DNA of 5,430 nucleotides, from NCBI GenBank assembly GCA_019057355.1, contig DXJM01000136.1:1-5430 (forward strand), written 5' to 3'. The notes under the pieces were generated by a model. That model made no database searches and was not told the origin of the DNA. It saw only the letters and a list, made by a program, of their open reading frames with translations. Shown here piece by piece: positions 1 to 5,153 of this stretch (its first letter is position 1; every line of letters begins with the position of its first letter). The position numbers and the translations under genes were made by a program. The DNA is from Promethearchaeota archaeon (GTDB lineage: Archaea > Asgardarchaeota > Lokiarchaeia > Sigyniarchaeales > SOKP01).

Positions 1-13
1 AACATCAATGAAA

Positions 14-103
14 TGTCATTTTGAATTGCTGATGACTTGTGAGCAATAATTTATTAAGTGTCAGTTAATTGCTGATCATGTGTCATTTTTTAGTTATTGA
101 TCA
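14..103. repeat. three degenerate copies of a ~22-base unit
   Basis: Three imperfect direct copies of a TGTCA(T/G)TT..A(A/G)TT(G/A)(C/T)TGAT unit start at about 14, 59 and 81. The first two share the exact 10-mer AATTGCTGAT (24-33 and 67-76). The second and third both end in the palindrome TGATCA (73-78 and 98-103). An ATTGCT/AGCAAT inverted repeat (25-30 and 42-47) sits in the first copy. Spacing is irregular (45 then 22 bases), so this is not a CRISPR array. It may be a decayed repeat or chance similarity in AT-rich sequence. Confidence 0.3.
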
Positions 104-119
104 TATTTTTTCTTTTCAA

Positions 120-233
120 TCAACCCAGATGAGAGCCAATCTTCGAAATTTCAAAATCTTTGTAGGGAGGATTTATGAACGTCGGAATCTTCATTTTTTT
201 GCACCAATGCACTTTACCAAGGTTAGATCCCAT
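120..233 (-). CDS. possible 37-aa small protein, unknown function
   Basis: A short minus-strand ORF starts with ATG at 233-231 and ends with TGA at 122-120. It begins MGSNLGKVHWCKKMKIPTF and has a basic, soluble composition with one Cys and no recognisable motif. Its support is a purine-rich GGAGAGAGG stretch ending about 6 bases before the ATG, the best Shine-Dalgarno-like sequence in the window, and more even amino-acid use than the overlapping plus-strand ORF. It could also be the remnant of a longer decayed gene or chance. No function is proposed. Confidence 0.22.
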   Translation of the reverse strand: MGSNLGKVHWCKKMKIPTFINPPYKDFEISKIGSHLG

Positions 234-305
234 CAATGTCCTCTCTCCTTTGATCTATGACCTATTTTTTCCTTTTTAAATCAAAAAATTAAAATTTAAT
301 CCTTA

Positions 306-314
306 TTTTTATAT
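306..314 (+). promoter_or_regulatory. possible TATA box for tRNA-Cys
   Basis: TTTTTATAT lies about 50-60 bases before the mature 5' end of the tRNA. With initiation about 25 bases downstream of the box, this would give a precursor with a 5' leader of roughly 25-30 bases for RNase P to remove. The flanking sequence is AT-rich throughout, so the choice of box is uncertain. Confidence 0.3.
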
Positions 315-366
315 CTTATACTTGTATTGTTTTCAATACCTAGTATTACTTGTCATTGTCTCCCAG

Positions 367-483
367 GCCAAGGTAGCTAAGCCCGGTATAGCGTTCGCCT
401 GCAGAGTTGCATCATGATATGGATATATCTGGATGCATGCTGTCAGTGGATTTACACGAGTTCAAATCTCGTCCTTGGCTCCA
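367..483 (+). tRNA. tRNA-Cys(GCA) with a 40-base intron and encoded CCA
   Basis: All cloverleaf elements can be paired. The acceptor is GCCAAGG (367-373) with CCTTGGC (473-479). The D stem is GCTA/TAGC (376-379, 389-392) with G18-G19 at 385-386. The T arm is ACGAG-TTCAAAT-CTCGT (456-472). Discriminator U480 is typical of tRNA-Cys, and CCA is encoded at 481-483. The anticodon stem is TTCGC (394-398) with GTGGA (446-450), containing two G.U pairs. The loop is CTGCAG then A, giving anticodon GCA at 401-403. The stem closes only if 40 bases are removed after position 37: 405-444, or equivalently 406-445, with the same product. The mature RNA is 77 nt including CCA. A canonical 37/38 intron is typical of archaeal tRNAs cut by the splicing endonuclease. 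Confidence 0.95.
405..444 (+). other. tRNA-Cys intron at position 37/38
   Basis: The 40-base intron folds into a hairpin: TGCATC (408-413) pairs with GATGCA (432-437), and after a 2x2 internal loop GATAT (416-420) pairs with ATATC (425-429) around a GGAT tetraloop. The bulge-helix-bulge expected at the splice sites is imperfect. The central helix CTGC (399-402) against GCTG (439-442) has a U.U mismatch, and the 5' side between helices has 5 unpaired bases instead of 3. A relaxed motif suggests cleavage by a broad-specificity splicing endonuclease. That is inference. Confidence 0.8.
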
Positions 484-777
484 TTCCATTTACTGAGTTA
501 GGCTTTTAAATGTTACAATGAAGGAAGAATTTTTAGAAAATATGAAAGGATTTTATAAGAGATAATATATTTATATATGCTTTAATGAAAAAATTAAAAT
601 TCAGATTCTCATTTTGGGATAAAAGAACATTTCTAAGCCTTTCCCCATTATTCTAATCTTCATATTCTCCATAAATATATTTAAAATTCCTTTTACCAAT
701 TTTTAGATTTAATTATGCATTTTTTTGTAAAATTTTTTATTATTTCAATCATGTGATCTCCTAATAAATGTTAAATT
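484..777. other. AT-rich intergenic region between tRNA-Cys and the BCAT gene
   Basis: No convincing gene is seen in these 294 bases; the longest ORFs on either strand are under 25 codons. A T5 run (530-534) could end the tRNA transcript. Candidate TATA elements for the downstream aminotransferase are AAATATATTTAAAA (674-687), which would imply a leader of about 70 bases, and a TTTTTTATTATT stretch (733-744), which would imply a leader of about 13 bases. No Shine-Dalgarno sequence precedes the ATG at 778. I cannot choose between the two promoters from sequence alone. Confidence 0.6.
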
Positions 778-1815
778 ATGATAATGAAAGAACAAGATAT
801 TGATTTCTATTCACTTGGATTTGAATTTATAGAAACTAAGACAATGTTCATCGCGGAGTATAAAAATGGAAAATGGGAAGATGGAAAATTAGTTCCTTTT
901 GGTCCTTTTGAAATATCTCCAGGAGCATGCGTTTTAAATTATGGGCAAGGTATCTTTGAAGGCATGAAAGCTTTAAAGACGAAAGACGGTAAAATTGTTT
1001 TATTTCGTCCGGAAGAAAATGCAAAAAGAATGAATAAAAGTGCTGAAAGGTTATTAATGCCTTCTTTTGATAATACTTGGTTTATTAAAGCAGTAAAAGA
1101 AGTCGTGCTGGCAAATCAAGAATATATTCCTCCTTATGAGAGTGGGGGTGCATTGTATATAAGACCATTATATATTGGAACCGGTCCCATTTTAGGAGTT
1201 GCTCCAGCAACGGAATATAAATTTATTATTTTCACTGTTCCAGTCGGTCCTTATTTTCCTGAGGGTTTTAAGGCAATCGACCTTGAAATTTCAAAGAAAT
1301 ATACTAGAGCTGCACCAGGAGGGACAGGATCTACGAAAACTATATGTAATTACGCAGGCACGATGAAGCCCGCTAAAGAAACGAAAGAAAAGGGATATGC
1401 TCAAATAATTTATTTAGATGCCTCAAACATGGAATACATTGATGAGGTAGGAACGGCCAACTTTTTTGCTGTAATAGATGGTAAGATCGTGACCCCTAAA
1501 TTAAAAGGGACGATATTGCCTGGAATAACAAGAAAATCGGTTCTTGAATTGGCTTCAAAAAAATTACATTTAGAAGTTTTTGAAAGGGATATTTCTTATA
1601 AAGAACTATTTGAAAATTCTTGTACTGAAGCCTTTTGTTCAGGAACCGCCGCAGTTATCACCCCAATCGGCTCGGTCACGTTTGAGATAAATAAAAGAAT
1701 ATTTAATAATGGTGAACCTGGGGAAATTACATCGAAACTTTATGAACTCCTCACGGAAATTCAGCGATTGGATATAAACGATGAATTTGATTGGATTGTA
1801 AAAATAGAGAGTTGA
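778..1815 (+). CDS. ilvE: branched-chain amino acid aminotransferase (fold-type IV PLP)
   Basis: A cytosolic PLP enzyme of 345 aa, the normal length, that reversibly moves the amino group between Leu/Ile/Val and 2-oxoglutarate, the last step of branched-chain amino acid synthesis or the first of breakdown. The N-terminal NYGQGIFEGMKA (about residues 54-65) is the class IV signature region. YIRPLYIGTGPILGV (127-141) closely resembles the matching segment of eukaryotic-type BCATs and includes Arg129. GGTGSTKTICNYAG carries the Schiff-base Lys187. DEVGT gives Glu223, which pairs with the pyridine N1. SGTAA near the C-terminus contributes to phosphate binding. The similarity places it in the BCAT type II group rather than with D-amino acid transaminases. 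ATG 778 is used; ATG 784 is nearly equivalent, and the LGFEF segment before Met23 is conserved in the family, so a later start is unlikely. It stops with TGA, which shows that TGA normally terminates here. Confidence 0.94.
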   Translation: MIMKEQDIDFYSLGFEFIETKTMFIAEYKNGKWEDGKLVPFGPFEISPGACVLNYGQGIFEGMKALKTKDGKIVLFRPEENAKRMNKSAERLLMPSFDNTWFIKAVKEVVLANQEYIPPYESGGALYIRPLYIGTGPILGVAPATEYKFIIFTVPVGPYFPEGFKAIDLEISKKYTRAAPGGTGSTKTICNYAGTMKPAKETKEKGYAQIIYLDASNMEYIDEVGTANFFAVIDGKIVTPKLKGTILPGITRKSVLELASKKLHLEVFERDISYKELFENSCTEAFCSGTAAVITPIGSVTFEINKRIFNNGEPGEITSKLYELLTEIQRLDINDEFDWIVKIES

Positions 1816-1826
1816 AGAACTCTAAC

Positions 1827-1833
1827 TTTTTTT
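1827..1833 (+). terminator. T-run terminator after BCAT
   Basis: A run of seven T begins 11 bases after the stop codon of the aminotransferase. Archaeal RNA polymerase terminates at oligo-T tracts, often without a hairpin, and none is obvious here. Confidence 0.5.
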
Positions 1834-1858
1834 ACTGATAATAAATAATTCACATCTT

Positions 1859-2038
1859 TTAACCAAAAACCTTCTTCTTTTCATATAATTTATAGCCATT
1901 TAGACATGTTAGGTGATAAAAAAGAATTTTTTTTGCATGAAACATTCCATCTATGTAATCACCTATTATAAATACAAAATTATTTTTTATTTGAGTATCC
2001 TCGATTGTTTTCTTACAGCTTTCACATATTTTTTTCAT
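1859..2038 (-). CDS. 59-aa putative zinc-binding protein (CxxC...HxxC)
   Basis: A minus-strand ORF starts with ATG at 2038-2036 and ends with TAA at 1861-1859. The protein starts MKKICESCKK and contains C5-x2-C8 and, 33 residues later, H42-x2-C45 in the segment FYHLTCLNG. Four ligands spaced as two pairs are what one half of a LIM-type or treble-clef zinc finger looks like, although the gap between pairs is longer than in a classical LIM half. FVFIIGDYIDGMFHAKK between the pairs looks like beta-strands of a compact zinc ribbon. GTGA lies 7 bases before the ATG as a weak ribosome site. A TATATATAT box lies further up (2156-2164), implying a long leader if used. The gene lies downstream of the aminotransferase on the same strand (195-base gap). 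Function is unknown; nucleic-acid or protein binding is only a guess. An ORF on the opposite strand (1913-2101) covers most of it but has no protein-like features. Confidence 0.6.
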   Translation of the reverse strand: MKKICESCKKTIEDTQIKNNFVFIIGDYIDGMFHAKKILFYHLTCLNGYKLYEKKKVFG

Positions 2039-2155
2039 TATACTCTCACACTTGCCTTCAGAAATAAGACCACATCAAGAGTCACTAGTGTAAAATCATA
2101 GTTGTTAACAGTATTTTGTATTGTTTAATAAAAATCCCGATAATAATGGTTAAAG

Positions 2156-2164
2156 TATATATAT
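2156..2164 (-). promoter_or_regulatory. possible TATA box upstream of the 59-aa gene
   Basis: TATATATAT, read on the minus strand within GAATATATATAC, is a near-ideal archaeal TATA box between the aminotransferase stop and the small gene. It predicts initiation near 2135 and a leader of about 95 bases, which is long for this genome, so the link to the gene is tentative. Confidence 0.35.
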
Positions 2165-2194
2165 TCTTTTTTTTTAAAGATAAGTATTTTCATC

Positions 2195-2199
2195 AAAAA
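2195..2199 (-). terminator. weak T-run after the minus-strand aminotransferase
   Basis: A T5 run on the minus strand lies about 35 bases past the stop codon at 2234. It is a short, weak candidate for the end of the aminotransferase transcript. Confidence 0.3.
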
Positions 2200-2233
2200 T
2201 CCCTTGAGAATGAAATTATAGATTGATTTAAAA

Positions 2234-3407
2234 TTATATTTCTTCTCTTATAAAAGATTCGAGACGATCCATTCCAATTTTTATCTTTTCAATGTTGGTT
2301 GTATAAGAAAACCTGACGAATCCTTCTCCATTAGTCCCAAAAGAGATACCTGGGCAGGTGGCAACATGAGCCTTATCAAGCAAACTTAATGAAAATTCCC
2401 TGCTTGGGATATCGAGTTGTTTAATGTTTGCAAATACATAGAATGCTCCACGCGGTTTTAAGCATTTTATTCCCTTTATCGCATTTAACCGATTAAAGAT
2501 ATAGTCCCTTCGCTTTTTATAAATATTTAACATTTCTTTAGATTCCATTTCACAATCAAGAGCATGAATCGCTGCTGCTTGTGAAATGGATGGAGCACAA
2601 ATGAGGAAATTTTGCTGTACTTTTATCATCTCATCAATGAGCATTGATGGAGCGATGATATACCCCAGTCTCCACCCAGTCATTGCACAATATTTACTAA
2701 AACCATCAAGAACTACGAGTTTATCATGACATCTTTTATATCGTGAATCACTTAACGATGGAGCGATGTTTCCATCATAGGTAAGTTCAGAGTAGATCTC
2801 ATCTGAGATGATCCAAAGATTTTTTTTTTTTAGCAATATCGGCTATTTCATTCAGAGTCATATCAGGAATGATCTGTCCTGTTGGATTTGAAGGACTATT
2901 AAGTATGAGTGCCTTAGTTTTAGGAGTAATTACTCTTTTTAATTCTCCTATATCCAAATCAAATTCATTTTCTTCGTAGATTGGCATGAAGACTGGTTTA
3001 CCGTTGAAAAAAGTAATGAAATTCTCATAACAAGGATACCCAGGATCTGTAATTATAACCTCATCACCACGATTAATGAGTGTTGATAATAAGTTAAAAA
3101 AAGCTGGGCTAGTACCTCCTGTAACCATGAATTGAGTATGGGGATCAAACCTTATGTTTCTATGGCGCATTTTATAGTCCGAGAGAGCCTTTCTTAGCTC
3201 TAAATTTCCCAATGAATGAGTATAATGTGTTTTACCACTTGTTATATCTGAAAGGCACCCATTTACAATTCGAGGGGGTGTATCAAAATCTGGTTCTCCA
3301 ATTTCCATGTGTACTACATCAATCCCATTAGATTCCATTTCAAGTGCTTTTTCTAGAACTTCCATGACAATGAACGGTTTGATTGAATTAACCCTTTTCG
3401 AAAACAT
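2234..3407 (-). pseudogene. class I/II PLP aminotransferase, frame broken at an A12 run
   Basis: A fold-type I aminotransferase of the aspartate-aminotransferase superfamily, read in two frames. The first part (3407 to about 2820) runs from ATG through HMEIGEPDFDTPP (start of the substrate-binding region) and SPSNPTG with Asn174. The second part holds SDEIYSELTYDG (Asp202, which pairs with the PLP nitrogen, and Tyr205), GFSKYCAMTGWRLGY (Schiff-base Lys238 and phosphate-binding Arg246), and FVRFSYTTN (Arg365, which binds the substrate carboxylate). The frames meet at 12 consecutive A on the coding strand (plus strand T 2820-2831). Reading 11 A gives an uninterrupted 390-aa protein, normal length for the family, with IAKKKNLWIISDE across the join; reading 12 A stops within 7 codons. 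Everything else is intact, so the options are a sequencing or assembly indel, polymerase slippage producing some full-length protein, or a very recent lesion. The substrate cannot be told from sequence. The apparent second start (TTG at 2836) is not a real start. Confidence 0.85.
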
Positions 3408-3442
3408 GATGACTATTACATGATCTTTTTTAGAATATAAGG

Positions 3443-3450
3443 TTTAAATA
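3443..3450 (-). promoter_or_regulatory. TATA box of the minus-strand aminotransferase
   Basis: TATTTAAA on the minus strand lies 36-43 bases before the ATG at 3407. Initiation 25 bases on would be near 3421, a leader of about 13 bases. A second option, TTATATTC (3433-3440), would make the message almost leaderless. There is no Shine-Dalgarno sequence before the ATG. Confidence 0.5.
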
Positions 3451-3561
3451 GTCATTATTTTTTAAAGTTATTTTAATAATAAATGATGTAAAAGTGAAGA
3501 CTTATTTTATTTCATGTTTAAATCCAATATTTCCTTTTTTTTCATTGTTAATAAAATAGAG

Positions 3562-3594
3562 CTCTTAAATGGATTAATTTTTAGCATATAAGAG
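3562..3594. repeat. inverted repeat just upstream of the peroxiredoxin-like promoter
   Basis: CTCTTA (3562-3567) and TAAGAG (3589-3594) are exact inverted copies. After one A/A mismatch, ATG (3569-3571) pairs with CAT (3585-3587), leaving a 13-base centre. The right arm overlaps the start of the BRE (3594-3598). The position, abutting the promoter and outside the expected transcript, fits a regulator-binding operator better than an RNA hairpin. Confidence 0.35.
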
Positions 3595-3608
3595 GAAATT
3601 ATTTAAAT
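3594..3608 (+). promoter_or_regulatory. BRE/TATA promoter of the peroxiredoxin-like gene
   Basis: GGAAA (3594-3598) directly followed by TTATTTAAAT (3599-3608) matches a transcription factor B recognition element plus TATA box. Initiation is expected near 3629, about 16 bases before the GTG start chosen at 3645. Confidence 0.6.
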
Positions 3609-3644
3609 TCGTACTATTTCTCACTATTAGAAAAACAATTTAAG

Positions 3645-4124
3645 GTGTTAATCATAAAAGATAAGTTTCAACTAGTTGGTACTAAAATACCCGAATTTGT
3701 TTTACCAAATTCAAGGGGTGAAAAAATAAATATCAATGAATTTGAAAATAAAAAAAATGTTATTATAGTTTTGTTTAGAGACATTCATTGACCTTATTGT
3801 CGGTGGCATGCAGCACAATTAAGAAAAGATCTTGATAAATTTGAGGAATTGGATGGCTTTTTATATCCAATTTTAGCCGATAATGAAAAAAATGCTCAAA
3901 AAATGGAACAAAAATATGCAAGAAATTATGCAATATTCTATGATCAAAAAAATAAAATCCCAAAACTCCTTAAACAGCAAGTCAAGCTCTTGAAATTAGG
4001 ACGGATGCCCGGTTTATTAATCATTGACAAGCAAGGAATCATTAAATATGCCTATTATAGTGATAACATGCATGACATACCTTCAAATGAGGAATTATTA
4101 GGTGAATTAAGAAATATTAATTAA
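3645..4124 (+). CDS. peroxiredoxin-like selenoprotein (UxxC), UGA at 3789-3791
   Basis: A thioredoxin-fold protein of the AhpC/TSA peroxiredoxin-like group, 159 aa if one in-frame TGA is read through. Before the TGA: VGTKIPEFVLPNSRGE (11-26), the usual N-terminal strand and turn, then NVIIVLFRDIH, the central strand. TGA is codon 49, followed by PYCR with Cys52, so TGA replaces the first Cys of the family's CPxC redox motif; selenocysteine there gives a UxxC pair. After it come a helix (AAQLRKDLDKFEEL), FLYPILADNEKNA, the cis-Pro loop RMPG (Pro122), LLIIDKQGIIKYAYYSD, and TAA. Coding character continues across the TGA with no frame change. TGA is an ordinary stop in the BCAT gene here and TGG encodes Trp, so this is local recoding. 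The role is probably thiol- or selenol-based peroxide or disulfide reduction in the cytosol. No ATG exists in frame before the TGA; GTG 3645 is the only common start at the right distance from the TATA box. A Sec-unaware annotation would give only a 91-aa fragment from TTG 3849. The alternative is a nonsense mutation. Confidence 0.82.
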
Positions 4125-4128
4125 TATT

Positions 4129-4199
4129 GATTTGGAATTGATAAAATGGAAAAAAAAATGATATTTTATCAAATTAAGTTAGCCACACTTTTCCAGATC
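4129..4199 (+). promoter_or_regulatory. candidate SECIS element in the selenoprotein 3' UTR
   Basis: The region starts 5 bases after the stop. An outer helix pairs 4129-4137 with 4191-4199 (9 bp, one G.U). It runs into a perfect 10-bp helix, TTGATAAAAT (4138-4147) with ATTTTATCAA (4163-4172). Above it, 5' GGA (4148-4150) faces 3' TGAT (4159-4162), which allows a G.U pair followed by tandem sheared G.A/A.G pairs, under an apical loop made only of A (4151-4158). A small side arm (4176-4179 with 4187-4190) fills the 3' bulge. Tandem G.A pairs and unpaired apical A residues are hallmarks of eukaryotic SECIS elements, and eukaryote-like SECIS elements have been described in Lokiarchaeota. The helix normally present between the G.A core and the loop is missing here, so the assignment is tentative. 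Confidence 0.5.
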
Positions 4200-4200
4200 C

Positions 4201-4207
4201 TTTTTTT
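4201..4207 (+). terminator. T7 terminator of the selenoprotein gene
   Basis: Seven T follow one base after the structured 3' UTR element. They mark the probable transcript end, so the structured element would be the last part of this mRNA. The hairpin could equally assist termination. Confidence 0.6.
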
Positions 4208-4215
4208 ACAAATGA

Positions 4216-4223
4216 TTATAAAT
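4216..4223 (+). promoter_or_regulatory. TATA box of the alpha/beta-hydrolase-like gene
   Basis: TTATAAAT is centred about 24 bases before the ATG at 4244. At the usual archaeal spacing, transcription would begin at or within a few bases of the start codon, so the message is predicted to be leaderless. The absence of any Shine-Dalgarno sequence agrees. Confidence 0.55.
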
Positions 4224-4243
4224 GATAGTTCTATGATTAAAAT

Positions 4244-5080
4244 ATGGAAGGATTTGCAGATGCAAATGGGATTAAAATACACTATCAAATTAACGGGAAT
4301 GAAAATTCTGAACCATTAATTCTTGTAAGTGGTTGGACTCTTAAAAAAGAGATGTGGATTGCTCAAGTTGGTCCTTTAAGTGAACATTTTAGGGTTATCA
4401 CGTTTGACAATAGAGGATGTGGTAAATCTGATAGACCTGATATTCCATATACGATGCACATGTTTGCTGATGATATTATTGGATTAATGGATTATTTAAA
4501 AATTGAAAAAGCACATCTGATGGGTTATGCTCTGGGTGGGATGATATTACAGGTATTTGCATTGAAATATCCCCAGCGAGTTAACAAATTGGTTTTACTT
4601 AACACTGTAGGAGGATTTCCTGATAAAGAGGGATTAGAAAGCGTGAGAGCAATCAATATTAAAGCTTTAGATTTCCAGCAAAATGCTCCTGAAAAATATT
4701 TTTTAAAAAGTGCTAAGATGGGTTATCATAGAGATTTCATAAAGCAGTTAGAAGCGGATCCCAATCAACGATTCCATGGTCTATGGACAGTGGCAGAATT
4801 TGCGAAAGAATATACGATAAATCCCCAAACTCCGAAAGATGTAGCAAATCAATGTAATGCAATGCTTGATTTTAATGTTTTAGATAAATTAAGTGAGTTA
4901 AAATGTAAAACGCTAATCATTGCCGCATCTCATAACAAATTACACCCTAAAATCGCAATGGAAGCAATGCACGAGAAAATTCCAAATAGCCGGTTAGAAA
5001 TAATTCAAAAAGCAGGTGATAGCGCTTATCTATCTCGGGCTCCTGAAATCAACGAGTTAGTGATTGTTTTTTTAATGTAA
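4244..5080 (+). CDS. alpha/beta-hydrolase-fold protein lacking the catalytic triad (pseudoenzyme)
   Basis: A complete 278-aa protein with the full alpha/beta-hydrolase core: strand and oxyanion-region loop LILVSGWTLKKEMW, VITFDNRGCGKSDRPD (the conserved DxRGxGxSD loop), HLMGYALGGMILQ (nucleophile elbow), KLVLLNTVGGFP, a helical cap (about 125-205), and CKTLIIAASHNKLHP then LEIIQKAGDSAYLSRAPE. In active relatives the elbow reads GxSxGG, the acid strand has Asp before xxxP, and the last loop has Gly-His. Here they are Ala96, Asn231 and Asp259, so nucleophile, acid and base are all replaced. Each change is a single-base step from a typical Ser, Asp and His codon. The frame and all structural motifs are otherwise intact, arguing for a maintained non-catalytic role such as ligand binding or scaffolding rather than decay. 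Catalysis by other residues cannot be excluded. No ligand can be named. It follows the selenoprotein gene but has its own TATA box; cotranscription is unlikely. Confidence 0.88.
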   Translation: MEGFADANGIKIHYQINGNENSEPLILVSGWTLKKEMWIAQVGPLSEHFRVITFDNRGCGKSDRPDIPYTMHMFADDIIGLMDYLKIEKAHLMGYALGGMILQVFALKYPQRVNKLVLLNTVGGFPDKEGLESVRAINIKALDFQQNAPEKYFLKSAKMGYHRDFIKQLEADPNQRFHGLWTVAEFAKEYTINPQTPKDVANQCNAMLDFNVLDKLSELKCKTLIIAASHNKLHPKIAMEAMHEKIPNSRLEIIQKAGDSAYLSRAPEINELVIVFLM

Positions 5081-5088
5081 GTAAATTA

Positions 5089-5112
5089 TTTTTTTCTTAT
5101 AAAATTTTTTTT
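5089..5112 (+). terminator. double T-run terminator after the hydrolase-like gene
   Basis: T7 (5089-5095) and T8 (5105-5112) tracts begin 9 bases after the stop codon. Paired oligo-T tracts are a strong archaeal termination signal. Confidence 0.6.
5097..5104 (+). promoter_or_regulatory. possible TATA box for the 5154-5260 RNA
   Basis: TTATAAAA lies between the two T-runs and would direct initiation near 5126, about 28 bases before the inverted-repeat-bounded structure. It may simply be part of the AT-rich terminator region. Confidence 0.25.
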
Positions 5113-5153
5113 ATCATTTTACCACCTTAATAAATGCTCTAAGCGATAGTTAC

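Noticed and set aside
28..76. C/D-box sRNA (TGATGA at 30-35, CTGA at 72-75)
   Set aside because: There is no internal D'/C' pair and no flanking terminal stem.
69..260. 63-aa plus-strand ORF
   Set aside because: Its composition looks random (many Phe, His and Arg), it has no motif or ribosome site, and it overlaps the more protein-like minus-strand ORF at 120-233.
518..565. 15-aa plus-strand ORF after tRNA-Cys
   Set aside because: It is too short to support and has no ribosome site or motif.
1913..2101. 62-aa plus-strand hydrophobic ORF, possible membrane peptide
   Set aside because: It lies antisense to the CxxC...HxxC ORF; its Phe/Tyr/Ile richness is explained by reading the complement of Lys/Glu-rich coding sequence.
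2234..2836. a separate 200-aa aminotransferase starting at TTG
   Set aside because: It lacks the N-terminal half of the fold, and its apparent start falls inside the homopolymer junction; it is the second part of the split gene.
3507..3591. overlapping 25-26-aa ORFs on both strands (MFKSNISFF.. plus, MLKINPFKSS.. minus)
   Set aside because: Both are very short, lack supporting signals, and lie across the promoter-proximal inverted repeat.
3789..3791. genome-wide reassignment of TGA to Trp
   Set aside because: TGA ends the BCAT gene at its natural length and Trp is written TGG throughout; the family has Cys, not Trp, at this column.
3775..3963. 62-aa minus-strand ORF
   Set aside because: It is the antisense shadow of the peroxiredoxin-like gene and has no independent support.
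3849..4124. a stand-alone 91-aa protein starting at TTG
   Set aside because: Conserved thioredoxin-fold sequence continues upstream in the same frame through the TGA, so this is only the C-terminal part of the selenoprotein.
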